The notes beneath the pieces are model-generated. The model worked only from the letters and a program-made list of their open reading frames with translations. It was not told the origin of the DNA and did no database searches. Below are positions 16,002 through 28,220 of a DNA stretch of 64,000 bases, piece after piece; position 1 is the stretch's first letter; each line of letters begins with the position of its first letter. The DNA comes from Lautropia mirabilis. GTDB lineage: Bacteria; Pseudomonadota; Gammaproteobacteria; Burkholderiales; Burkholderiaceae_E. The position numbers were made by a program, and so were the translations under genes. The stretch is from contig NZ_LR134378.1 of assembly GCF_900637555.1 (NCBI RefSeq), positions 940,001 through 1,004,000 of the forward strand. The letters run 5' to 3'.

Positions 16002-17090
16002 ATGCCCAGTCCCCAGATCCTGACCGTCGATCTCGGCGAACGCAGCTACGACATCCAGGTGGGCCACGGCCTGCTGGACGAGAATCCAGCCTTCCAGGCA
16101 CTGGCGCGCGGCCGCTCGGTGGCCGTCATCTCCGACAGCAACGTCGACCCGATCTATGGTGCGAAGGTCGAGGCGCTGCTGGCCCCGGTGGCACACCAGG
16201 TGGTGCGCATCGTGGTGCCAGCCGGCGAGGCCAGCAAGTGCTGGCAGCAGCTCGACGCCATCCATGACCGCATGCTGGAAGCCCGGCTGGACCGCAAGAG
16301 CCTGATCGTGGCGCTGGGCGGTGGCGTGGTGGGCGACCTGGCCGGCTTTGCCGCCGCCAGCTTCCAGCGCGGCATCGACTTCGTGCAGGTGCCCACCAGC
16401 CTGCTGGCGCAGGTCGATTCCTCGGTGGGCGGCAAGACCGGCATCAACCACGCACGCGGCAAGAACATGGTGGGGGCCTTCCATCAGCCCCGGCTGGTCG
16501 TGGCTGACACGGGCACGCTGAAGACCCTGCCCTCGCGTGAGCTGGCGGCCGGCCTGGCCGAAGTCATCAAGCACGGTGCCATTGCCAACCGCGCCTACCT
16601 GGAACAGGTGGCCGTCGACATGCCGGCACTGCTGGCCTGCCAGCCCGAGGCGCTGGCGCGCGCCATCCTGGCCTCCATGCGCATCAAGGCGGCCGTGGTG
16701 GCCGCCGATGAGCGCGAGGCCGGCGTGCGGGCGCACCTCAACTTCGGCCACACCTTCGGTCATGCCATCGAGGTGGGCGCCGGTTACGGCAAGTGGCTGC
16801 ACGGCGAGGCCGTGGCCGCCGGCATGGTGATGGCGGCCGACCTGTCGGTGCGGCTGGGCCGCATGCCTGCCGAGCAGCTCGACGAACTGCGCCGGATCAT
16901 CACGTCGGCCAACCTGCCCACCCGGGCACCCGCCTGGCCGGTGGATGACTACCTGCGCAACATGGCCATCGACAAGAAGGCCGAGCACGGCATCCCCGTC
17001 TTCGTGGTGCTGAACGGGCTGGGCCATGCGGCCACCACGCGCGCCGATGAGGCGCTGGTTCGGGCGGTCATCGCCGATCATCTGCGATGA
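16002..17090 (+). CDS. aroB: 3-dehydroquinate synthase
   Basis: AroB converts DAHP to 3-dehydroquinate using NAD and a divalent metal, step two of the shikimate pathway. It has 362 residues. NAD-binding 'LGGGVVGDLAGFAAAS', 'QVPTSLLAQVDSSVGGKT', 'AEVIKHG' and the metal-binding 'LNFGHTFGHAIE' and 'WLHGEAVAAGM' blocks are all present. The ATG at 16002 follows a GAGGA ribosome binding site at proper distance; the frame extends upstream only as a shadow of aroK. Confidence 0.96.
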   Translation: MPSPQILTVDLGERSYDIQVGHGLLDENPAFQALARGRSVAVISDSNVDPIYGAKVEALLAPVAHQVVRIVVPAGEASKCWQQLDAIHDRMLEARLDRKSLIVALGGGVVGDLAGFAAASFQRGIDFVQVPTSLLAQVDSSVGGKTGINHARGKNMVGAFHQPRLVVADTGTLKTLPSRELAAGLAEVIKHGAIANRAYLEQVAVDMPALLACQPEALARAILASMRIKAAVVAADEREAGVRAHLNFGHTFGHAIEVGAGYGKWLHGEAVAAGMVMAADLSVRLGRMPAEQLDELRRIITSANLPTRAPAWPVDDYLRNMAIDKKAEHGIPVFVVLNGLGHAATTRADEALVRAVIADHLR

Positions 17091-17172
17091 CTGTGGCCGA
17101 CGCGCCTGGGGGCGTTCCTCCCTGGGCGGGTTCATCCGGGCGGGTGCCGTGTGGTGAAGCAGGAATGAAGCG

Positions 17173-17922
17173 ATGGCCCGCCGCCCGCGCCTGATCCTGC
17201 CCGGCCAGCTCCATCACATCCTGCTGCGCGGCAACAACGACCAGCCGGTGTTCGTCGACGACGAGGACCGCCAGGCGTTTCGTCAGATCCTGGGTGAGGC
17301 TGCCCGCCAGCAGGGCGCCACGCTGCATGCCTGGCTGCTGCTGCCCAACCGGGTGCATCTGCTCGTCACCCCGCGCGAGGAGCGGGCTCTGGCCGCTGTC
17401 ATGCAGACGCTGGGCCGGCAGTACGTGCGCTGCTTCAACACCCGTCACCAGCGCAGTGGCACGCTCTGGGAAGGGCGTTTCCGTGCATCGCTCATCGAGG
17501 GCGCACGCTTTGGCCTGGTCTGCCAGCAGTACCTGGAACGGCTGCCGGTGGCGATGGGGCTGGCCTCCACGCCTGCCCATTACCTGTGGTCCAGCGCACG
17601 CCACCACCTGGGGCTAGAGCATGAGCCTGGCCTGCAGCCCCAGCCTGCCTACTGGGCGCTGGGCAACACGCCCTTCGAGCGTGAGGCCGCCTGGCAGACC
17701 CGACTGGCGGAAGAAGCCCTCGCCCAGGCGCTGGCCGAGGTGCATCCGCACCTGGCCCATCGAGATCTGGCCCGGGCCCTGGCCAGTGGGCACCCCATCG
17801 CTACCCTTGCATGGCTGCATCGGCTGGAGCTGATCCATGACCGGACGCTGCAGTTTCGTACGGTGGGCCGGCCGGTGAAGAGGATCGCCGCCGGGCCACG
17901 ACAGGCCTCGAAAAATTCGTAA
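17173..17922 (+). CDS. REP-associated tyrosine transposase (RAYT, IS200-like fold) with altered HUH motif
   Basis: RAYTs are single-copy Y1-HUH relatives of the IS200/IS605 TnpA that act on REP/BIME repeats. This one has 249 residues. Family landmarks are 'LPGQLHHILLRGNN' at the N-terminus, 'LHAWLLLPNRVHLLVTP' (about 54-70) and 'SGTLWEGRFRASLI'. The usual motif is N-H-V-H, the metal-binding HUH. Here the first His is Arg (NRVH), so one metal ligand appears lost. The C-terminal third continues with the family pattern but has a long helical tail. It stands alone between aroB and gltB, and related repeat sequence lies just downstream (18001-18069). Domesticated or inactive copy is the likely reading. 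Confidence 0.82.
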   Translation: MARRPRLILPGQLHHILLRGNNDQPVFVDDEDRQAFRQILGEAARQQGATLHAWLLLPNRVHLLVTPREERALAAVMQTLGRQYVRCFNTRHQRSGTLWEGRFRASLIEGARFGLVCQQYLERLPVAMGLASTPAHYLWSSARHHLGLEHEPGLQPQPAYWALGNTPFEREAAWQTRLAEEALAQALAEVHPHLAHRDLARALASGHPIATLAWLHRLELIHDRTLQFRTVGRPVKRIAAGPRQASKNS

Positions 17923-18000
17923 ACCACTGATTTATATGTATAAAATCTCGCCTGAGAGGGCTGCGACCACGCTTGTTGCCGTATCTCGCCCAGGAGGCAG

Positions 18001-18069
18001 TTTGTTCTGTCCCCATTATTGGAAAATAGAGCCATTTATCGATAATTAACTTGCTCTGGCCCCAATTTT
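18001..18069. repeat. Two degenerate copies of a TTGYTCTGNCCCCA element beside the RAYT
   Basis: The copies at 18001-18020 and 18050-18069 agree at most positions around the core TTGYTCTGNCCCCA and are followed by A/T-rich DNA. A perfect palindrome TTATCGATAA (18036-18045) lies between them. As I recall, a TTGCTCTGACCCCAATT-like sequence commonly flanks RAYT genes, so these are probably remnants of that element. The stretch 17923-18070 is much more A/T-rich than its surroundings. Confidence 0.55.
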
Positions 18070-18087
18070 CTCATTGCGCAGCAGGGT

Positions 18088-18117
18088 TTGACATTCTTAT
18101 TCTTGCGTCCGTAGCGT
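18088..18117 (+). promoter_or_regulatory. Putative gltB promoter
   Basis: A perfect -35 TTGACA (18088-18093) is followed after 18 bp by a poor -10 TAGCGT (18112-18117), 60 bp before gltB. The weak -10 suggests a need for an activator, but none can be assigned from the sequence. Confidence 0.35.
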
Positions 18118-18176
18118 GTCCGGGAAAGTCCTGACAAGGGGCTCTGGCAGGCGCTTGCGGAACCAGGAGAGAACCC

Positions 18177-23042
<4,866 letters not shown>

Positions 23043-23051
23043 GGAAGGACC

Positions 23052-24536
23052 ATGGGAAAGATCACCGGATTTCTGGAATTCGCCCGGCTGCAGGAAGCGG
23101 CCGAACCCGCTGCGGAGCGCGTGCGGCACTATCGTGAGTTCATGGTGCACCTGGACGATGCCCAGGCACGCCAGCAGGGGGCTCGCTGCATGGATTGCGG
23201 CATCCCGTTCTGTCACAACGGCTGCCCGGTCAACAACATCATCCCCGACTGGAATGACCTGGTGTATCGGGACCGCTGGCGCGAGGCCATCGAGGTGCTG
23301 CACGCCACCAACAACTTCCCCGAGTTCACCGGGCGCATCTGTCCGGCCCCGTGCGAGGCGGCCTGTACGCTCAACATCAACACCGACGCGGTGGGCATCA
23401 AGTCCATCGAGCACGCCATCATCGACAAGGCCTGGGCCGAAGGCTGGGTGAAGCCGCAGCCGGCGGCGCGCAAGACCGGCAAGCGGGTGGCGGTGGTGGG
23501 TTCGGGCCCGTCAGGGCTGGCCTGTGCCCAGCAGCTGGCGCGTGCCGGCCATGCGGTCACCGTGTTCGAGAAGAATGACCGCATCGGTGGTCTGCTGCGC
23601 TACGGCATCCCCGACTTCAAGCTGGACAAGACGCTGATCGATCGGCGCGTGGGCCAGCTGAAGGCGGAGGGCGTGGAGTTTCGTACCGGCGTGGCTGTCA
23701 CCAGCGACTTCCCGGGCATGGTCTGCAACCTGTCCACGGGCACGATGCCGGCCAGCAAGCTGCTGAAGAGCTTCGATGCCGTCGTGCTGGCCGGTGGCTC
23801 GGAAGTTCCCCGCGACCTGCCCATCCCGGGACGTGAACTGAAGGGCGTGCATTTCGCCATGGAGTTCCTGCCGCTGCAGAATCGCGTGGTGGCCGGCGAC
23901 TCGTTGCCCAACCAGTTGCGTGCCACCGGCAAGCATGTGGTGGTGATTGGTGGTGGCGATACCGGATCGGACTGCGTGGGGACCTCGCACCGGCAGGGCG
24001 CAGCTTCCGTCACCCAGTTCGAGCTGATGCCCAAGCCGCCCGAGCACGAGAACCGCCTGCTGACCTGGCCCTACTGGCCGGTGAAGCTGCGTACCTCCAG
24101 CTCGCACGATGAGGGTGGCCAGCGCGACTGGTCCGTCACCACGAAGGCCTTCAATGATGATGGCCACGGCAACGTCAAGTCGCTTACCTGCGCCCGCGTG
24201 GCCTGGGTGAAGGACCGCGTCACCGGTCGGATGACCATGGAAGAGGTGCCCGGTTCCACCTTCGAGGTGAAGGCCGATCTGGTGCTGCTGGCCATGGGCT
24301 TCGTGCACCCGGTGGCGCAGATGCTGAAGGCCTTCGATGTGGCCACCGACGAGCGCGGCAACGCCCGCGCCACGACGGAAGGCGATTCTGCCTATCAGAG
24401 CAGCCGTGAACGGGTCTTCGTGGCCGGTGACATGCGCCGCGGCCAGTCGCTGGTGGTCTGGGCCATCCGCGAGGGCCGCCAGGCGGCCCGGGCGGTGGAT
24501 GCCTTCCTGATGGGGGCATCGGATCTGCCGCGCTGA
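23052..24536 (+). CDS. gltD: Glutamate synthase (NADPH) small subunit
   Basis: GltD passes electrons from NADPH through FAD and two 4Fe-4S clusters to GltB. It has 494 residues. Cluster cysteines lie in '[17 protein letters not shown]' (from about residue 46) and 'CPAPCEAAC'. Two dinucleotide folds follow: FAD '[18 protein letters not shown]' and NADPH '[17 protein letters not shown]'. The C-terminal '[20 protein letters not shown]' is the FAD-binding end block. It has a good ribosome binding site (GAGGAAGGACC) and is co-transcribed with gltB. Confidence 0.96.
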   Translation: MGKITGFLEFARLQEAAEPAAERVRHYREFMVHLDDAQARQQGARCMDCGIPFCHNGCPVNNIIPDWNDLVYRDRWREAIEVLHATNNFPEFTGRICPAPCEAACTLNINTDAVGIKSIEHAIIDKAWAEGWVKPQPAARKTGKRVAVVGSGPSGLACAQQLARAGHAVTVFEKNDRIGGLLRYGIPDFKLDKTLIDRRVGQLKAEGVEFRTGVAVTSDFPGMVCNLSTGTMPASKLLKSFDAVVLAGGSEVPRDLPIPGRELKGVHFAMEFLPLQNRVVAGDSLPNQLRATGKHVVVIGGGDTGSDCVGTSHRQGAASVTQFELMPKPPEHENRLLTWPYWPVKLRTSSSHDEGGQRDWSVTTKAFNDDGHGNVKSLTCARVAWVKDRVTGRMTMEEVPGSTFEVKADLVLLAMGFVHPVAQMLKAFDVATDERGNARATTEGDSAYQSSRERVFVAGDMRRGQSLVVWAIREGRQAARAVDAFLMGASDLPR

Positions 24537-24682
24537 GCGTCACTGACGGTCCGTCGCCACGCCCGTGAACGCCGATCGGCCCCCGCTGCCTGTCGGTCAG
24601 CACCCGGGCGGCCGCTTGGCCTTCCCCGCCTACAGTGCCAGCATGCCGGCCCTGTCGCCGGCGGCTGACGGGGAAGGAATCA

Positions 24683-26047
24683 ATGACGGACTGGATCGGA
24701 GCAGATAGCGAGAAGCTGACCGCTGCCTATGCAGCGCAGGAGGCTTCGCCGGTGGCGGTGGCCGAGGCGCTGTTCGAGCACATGACAGCGCAGGATGAGG
24801 AGCTGGGCGCGGTTCGGGTGCTGAGCCGCGAGGCCGCGCTGGAGAGCGCGGCCGCTTCCGAGCGACGCTGGCGCAGACACGCGCCGCAGTCGCCGCTGGA
24901 TGGCGTGCCGGTGATGGTGCGCGAGGACATTTCGCTGCCGTCATATGCCAACGAAGTGGAAGGCGTCTCGCCGGTGGTGGCGCGGCTGCTGGAAGCCGGC
25001 TGCGTGGTGCTGGGCAAGACGGTGATGGCAGCGCACGATGCGGTGGTGGCCGGTCGCTGCATCGAGGGTCGCCTGGTGCGCAACCCGTGGCAGCCGGCGC
25101 TGACCACCGGCGGTTCGTCAGCCGGGGCGGCGGTGGCCTGTGCGGCGGGCTATGCGCCACTGCATGTGGCCATCGATCGGATCGGGTCGCTGCGCATGCC
25201 GGCCGCCTTCTGCGGTGTGTTCGGCTTCAAGCCCACGCAGGGCAGGGTGCCGCTGGCTGCACCGGCCATGGGACGTGTGGCGGGCCCGATCACCCGCAGC
25301 GTGCATGATGCGGCGGCGATGATGAACATCCTGGCCCGCCCGGATGACCGTGACTTTGCCTGCCTGCCGCCCGAGAGCCCGGAGTACCGGATGCGGGTGG
25401 ACGGGATGAGTCCGAAGTCGCTGACCATCGCGGTGCTGACCGACATGGGGGTGGGGCCGGCGGTGGATCCCGCCATCCGCCTGGCGGTGCAGGAAGCGGC
25501 CCGAGCGCTGCAGACGGCCGGGGCCAGTGTCGAGATGATCGACGGCTTCCTGGATCCGGAGATGTTCGAGAGCATGCAGATGCTGCTGGAGGCCGGTGCC
25601 CATAGGGATCTGGAGGCGATGAGCGAGCACGAGCGGGTTCGCCTGCCGGGCTTCGTGGTCGACTGGGCCGGGCGCCGTGCCCCGGGCTTCAGTGGCCCGC
25701 AGGTGATGCAGGCCCTGGCCGACATCGTGCGCATGCGCGCCGCCATCAACGAGGCGATGATGGGCTACGACTATCTGCTGATGCCGGTCTCGCCGGTGCT
25801 GCCGTGGGCGGCCGGCTCGCTGTCGCCCACCAACGACCCGCAGGACGGTCTGCCGCATGTGGCCTTCACGGTCCCCTGGAACTTTGCCGAGCATCCGGCG
25901 GCGTCGCTGAACTGGCGCCATGGTGCCGACGGGGTCCCCGTGGGGGTGCAGGTGGTGGGCCATCGCTTCGACGATCTGGGGGTGCTGCGGCTGTCGCGCA
26001 CGCTGGAGATCATGCGTCCCGAGCAGGCGGGCTGGCCGCTGGGCTGA
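24683..26047 (+). CDS. Amidase-signature family protein with substituted catalytic lysine
   Basis: The 454-residue protein has the amidase-signature fold (Ser-cisSer-Lys hydrolases acting on amides). Visible blocks: 'PLDGVPVMVREDI' (71-83), 'TTGGSSAGAAVACAAG' (141-156), and 'DRIGSLRMPAAFCGVFGFKP' (165-184). The cis-Ser (S145) and nucleophile (S169) are kept. The Lys expected in the first block (V-K-D/E in the family) is Arg80, and the Gly before G168 is Ile. The upstream in-frame ATG at 24635 is less likely: GGGGAAGGA precedes 24683 at good spacing. No gatB/gatC is adjacent, so it is not GatA. Substrate unknown; catalytic activity uncertain. Confidence 0.8.
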   Translation: MTDWIGADSEKLTAAYAAQEASPVAVAEALFEHMTAQDEELGAVRVLSREAALESAAASERRWRRHAPQSPLDGVPVMVREDISLPSYANEVEGVSPVVARLLEAGCVVLGKTVMAAHDAVVAGRCIEGRLVRNPWQPALTTGGSSAGAAVACAAGYAPLHVAIDRIGSLRMPAAFCGVFGFKPTQGRVPLAAPAMGRVAGPITRSVHDAAAMMNILARPDDRDFACLPPESPEYRMRVDGMSPKSLTIAVLTDMGVGPAVDPAIRLAVQEAARALQTAGASVEMIDGFLDPEMFESMQMLLEAGAHRDLEAMSEHERVRLPGFVVDWAGRRAPGFSGPQVMQALADIVRMRAAINEAMMGYDYLLMPVSPVLPWAAGSLSPTNDPQDGLPHVAFTVPWNFAEHPAASLNWRHGADGVPVGVQVVGHRFDDLGVLRLSRTLEIMRPEQAGWPLG

Positions 26048-26302
26048 GCACTCACGCGCCATCGGGTCCCGGATCGGGTCCACGAGGTGCCCCGGGCGCG
26101 GTGTCGGCCCGGGGATCCCGGCTTCGTCTCGGGCGGTGGGCGCGGTTGCCGTCCGGGGAGCGCCGGGGCACTCGGGCGGGATGTGGTGCCGTATCCACCG
26201 GGCAGGGCGCGCGCCGGCAGTCGTTGGCCGGTATCGACGGTATCATTAGAAGCGGGACAGCCTGTGCCAGGTGGTCCCATGCGCCCTTCAACCGAGATAG
26301 TC

Positions 26303-26848
26303 ATGTCCGAACTCGACGAGATCAAGCGTCATATCCGTACCATTCCCGACTGGCCCAAAGCTGGGGTGATGTTCCGCGACATCACGCCGTTGCTGCAGGA
26401 TCCCCGCCTGCTGCGGGCCATGACGCGCATCTTCGTCGAGCGCTACGCCGAGGCCGGCATCTCGCTGGTGGCCGGCATCGATGCACGGGGCTTCATCATC
26501 GGGCCGCTGATCGCACACCAGCTGGGCGTGGGCTTCGTGCCCGTGCGCAAGCAGGGCAAGCTGCCCTTCGAGACCGTCTCGGCCACCTATGATCTCGAGT
26601 ACGGCACGGCCACGGTCGAGCTGCACATCGACGCCTGCAAGTCCGGCGACCGGGTGCTGCTGGTCGATGACCTGATCGCCACGGGCGGCACCATGCTGGC
26701 AGCCGTGAAGCTGTTGCGCCAGCTGGGCGCCGAAGTGGTGGAAGGTGCGGCCATCATCGAACTGCCCGAGCTGGGCGGGGCGGCCAAGCTGCGCGAGGCC
26801 GGCGTGCCAACCTTTGCGCTGGCGCGCTTTTCCGAAACCGAACAATGA
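26303..26848 (+). CDS. apt: Adenine phosphoribosyltransferase
   Basis: Apt salvages adenine with PRPP to give AMP. It has 181 residues. The N-terminal '[20 protein letters not shown]', the '[11 protein letters not shown]' loop and the PRPP motif '[16 protein letters not shown]' are canonical. An alternative in-frame ATG at 26279 would add eight residues. Its stop overlaps the next start (ATGA), so it is coupled to the S4-domain gene. Confidence 0.95.
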   Translation: MSELDEIKRHIRTIPDWPKAGVMFRDITPLLQDPRLLRAMTRIFVERYAEAGISLVAGIDARGFIIGPLIAHQLGVGFVPVRKQGKLPFETVSATYDLEYGTATVELHIDACKSGDRVLLVDDLIATGGTMLAAVKLLRQLGAEVVEGAAIIELPELGGAAKLREAGVPTFALARFSETEQ

Positions 26849-27240
26849 GGGCGGATGCCGGACCGGCACCGGTCAGGGTCGACAAATGGCTGTGGGCCGC
26901 GCGCTTCTTCAAGACGCGTGCGCTGGCCCAGGACGCCGTCGAGAATGGCCGGGTGCTGGTCCAGGGCGAGCGCGTCAAGGTGGCGCGCCTGCTCAAGGGA
27001 GGGGAGCTGCTGCGCATCCGCACGGGTGACGTGCAGCGCGAAGTGGTGGTGATGGCGCTTTCCAGCGTTCGGGGGCCTGCGCCGGTGGCGCAGACGCTCT
27101 ACCAGGAAACGCCGGAATCCGTCGCCGCCCGCGAGGCTGCTGCCGAACGCCGGCGCTTCGAGCGTGAGCCGGCCCAGGGCCTGCACGGCCGGCCTTCCAA
27201 GCGCGATCGGCGCGAACTCTCCCGAATCCGTCTGGACTGA
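26845..27240 (+). CDS. hslR: S4-domain RNA-binding heat-shock protein (Hsp15 family)
   Basis: Hsp15 binds 50S subunits carrying nascent chain-tRNA and helps free stalled ribosomes. This copy has 131 residues: an S4 domain at about 11-75 beginning '[19 protein letters not shown]' with '[12 protein letters not shown]', then a basic Glu/Arg-rich tail ending '[14 protein letters not shown]'. Length and tail match the family. It overlaps apt by 4 bp. Confidence 0.9.
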   Translation: MRADAGPAPVRVDKWLWAARFFKTRALAQDAVENGRVLVQGERVKVARLLKGGELLRIRTGDVQREVVVMALSSVRGPAPVAQTLYQETPESVAAREAAAERRRFEREPAQGLHGRPSKRDRRELSRIRLD

Positions 27241-27253
27241 TCTTTCTTCATTC

Positions 27254-28213
27254 ATGAACCCATCTTCCGAAAACGCCGCCCGTCTGACGCTGTTGCAGCA
27301 GGCGGCTTCCCTGGCCAACGACGGGCTGGACCCGCTGGGCAGCGCCACCGTCTCGATGCGCTGGGCGCGTCCGGCTGCCGACGGGCTGCTGCTGGTGCCC
27401 GTGAGCGCCTGTGCGGCCGCGCAGGCCTGCCTGCCTGCCACCTCTGGCTGGGAAGCTGGCGCGACAGCTGCTCCCTGGGGCGCATCGGCCGGCCTGGCCG
27501 GGCATGACGTTTCCGCCTTCGATGGCATGCCGGCCGACGGTGCCGGCCACGATGCCCTGGCAACCGGAGAGTTCCCCTTCGCCGAGGGCGCAGTGGAAGC
27601 AGACCCGGCATGGTTCAACGAGAGCCAGGCGCCGGGCAGCGCCCGCGGCCCGGAATGCGAAGCCCTGGAGCTGGCCGTCTGGCATCCGCTGGATGAGGCG
27701 GATGTGGCGGGGCTGCACGGCGGCATCTATGCACATCGGCCCGATGCCGGTGCGGTGGCGCTGGTGGCGTCCCCCTTTGCCGCCACGCTGGCCTGCTGCC
27801 GCGACGTGCAGCTTGATGGCATCCCGTTCTTTCACCCGATGGTCGCACTCTCGGGCCGTCCGCAGATCGCTTGCTGCCCGGCCGGCGTCTATGCCGTGCT
27901 GGCGGGGGCTGCTCCGGCAGCCGGCACGCCGGCCGACGAGCTGGCCCAGGCCTTTGCCGATGACCCGTTCGGGGAATATGGCGTCGAGCCGGCCGGCAGT
28001 CCGGCCGCCTGCATCGCCAGCGCGCAGCAGATGATCCTGCAGGCCCTGGGCGGCGGCAATGCCTGCCTGGTGGCCCACTACGGTCTGCTCACCGTCGGCC
28101 CCAATCCTCGGGCAGCGGTCTCGCTGGCCCGCCAGCTGGAAGCGCTGTGTCGCATCTACTGGCAGGCGCTTCAGGTGGGCGGCGTGCGGGTGATGCCCAT
28201 CCGAACCCGCTGA
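27254..28213 (+). CDS. Class II aldolase/adducin-like protein, metal ligands not conserved
   Basis: The 319-residue protein has the N-terminal 'GLDPLGSATVSMRW' block, the middle 'GGIYAHRPDAGAVALVASPF' block and the late 'LVAHYGLLTVGPNPRAAV' block of class II aldolases and epimerases. In the active family the middle block reads H-T-H or H-x-H; here it is V-A-S without histidines. NHG near the end becomes AHYG. The two paired metal ligands therefore seem lost and enzyme activity is doubtful. An Ala/Gly/Asp-rich insert of about 60 residues (residues 57-125) interrupts the first half. The ATG at 27254 is 13 bp after hslR; the frame upstream of it is a shadow of hslR. It could be a structural or regulatory relative. 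Confidence 0.6.
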   Translation: MNPSSENAARLTLLQQAASLANDGLDPLGSATVSMRWARPAADGLLLVPVSACAAAQACLPATSGWEAGATAAPWGASAGLAGHDVSAFDGMPADGAGHDALATGEFPFAEGAVEADPAWFNESQAPGSARGPECEALELAVWHPLDEADVAGLHGGIYAHRPDAGAVALVASPFAATLACCRDVQLDGIPFFHPMVALSGRPQIACCPAGVYAVLAGAAPAAGTPADELAQAFADDPFGEYGVEPAGSPAACIASAQQMILQALGGGNACLVAHYGLLTVGPNPRAAVSLARQLEALCRIYWQALQVGGVRVMPIRTR

Positions 28214-28220
28214 TATCGCC

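Noticed and set aside
24683-26047. gatA (Glu-tRNA amidotransferase subunit A)
   Set aside because: No gatB or gatC is adjacent and the catalytic Lys is Arg, so the general amidase call is safer.
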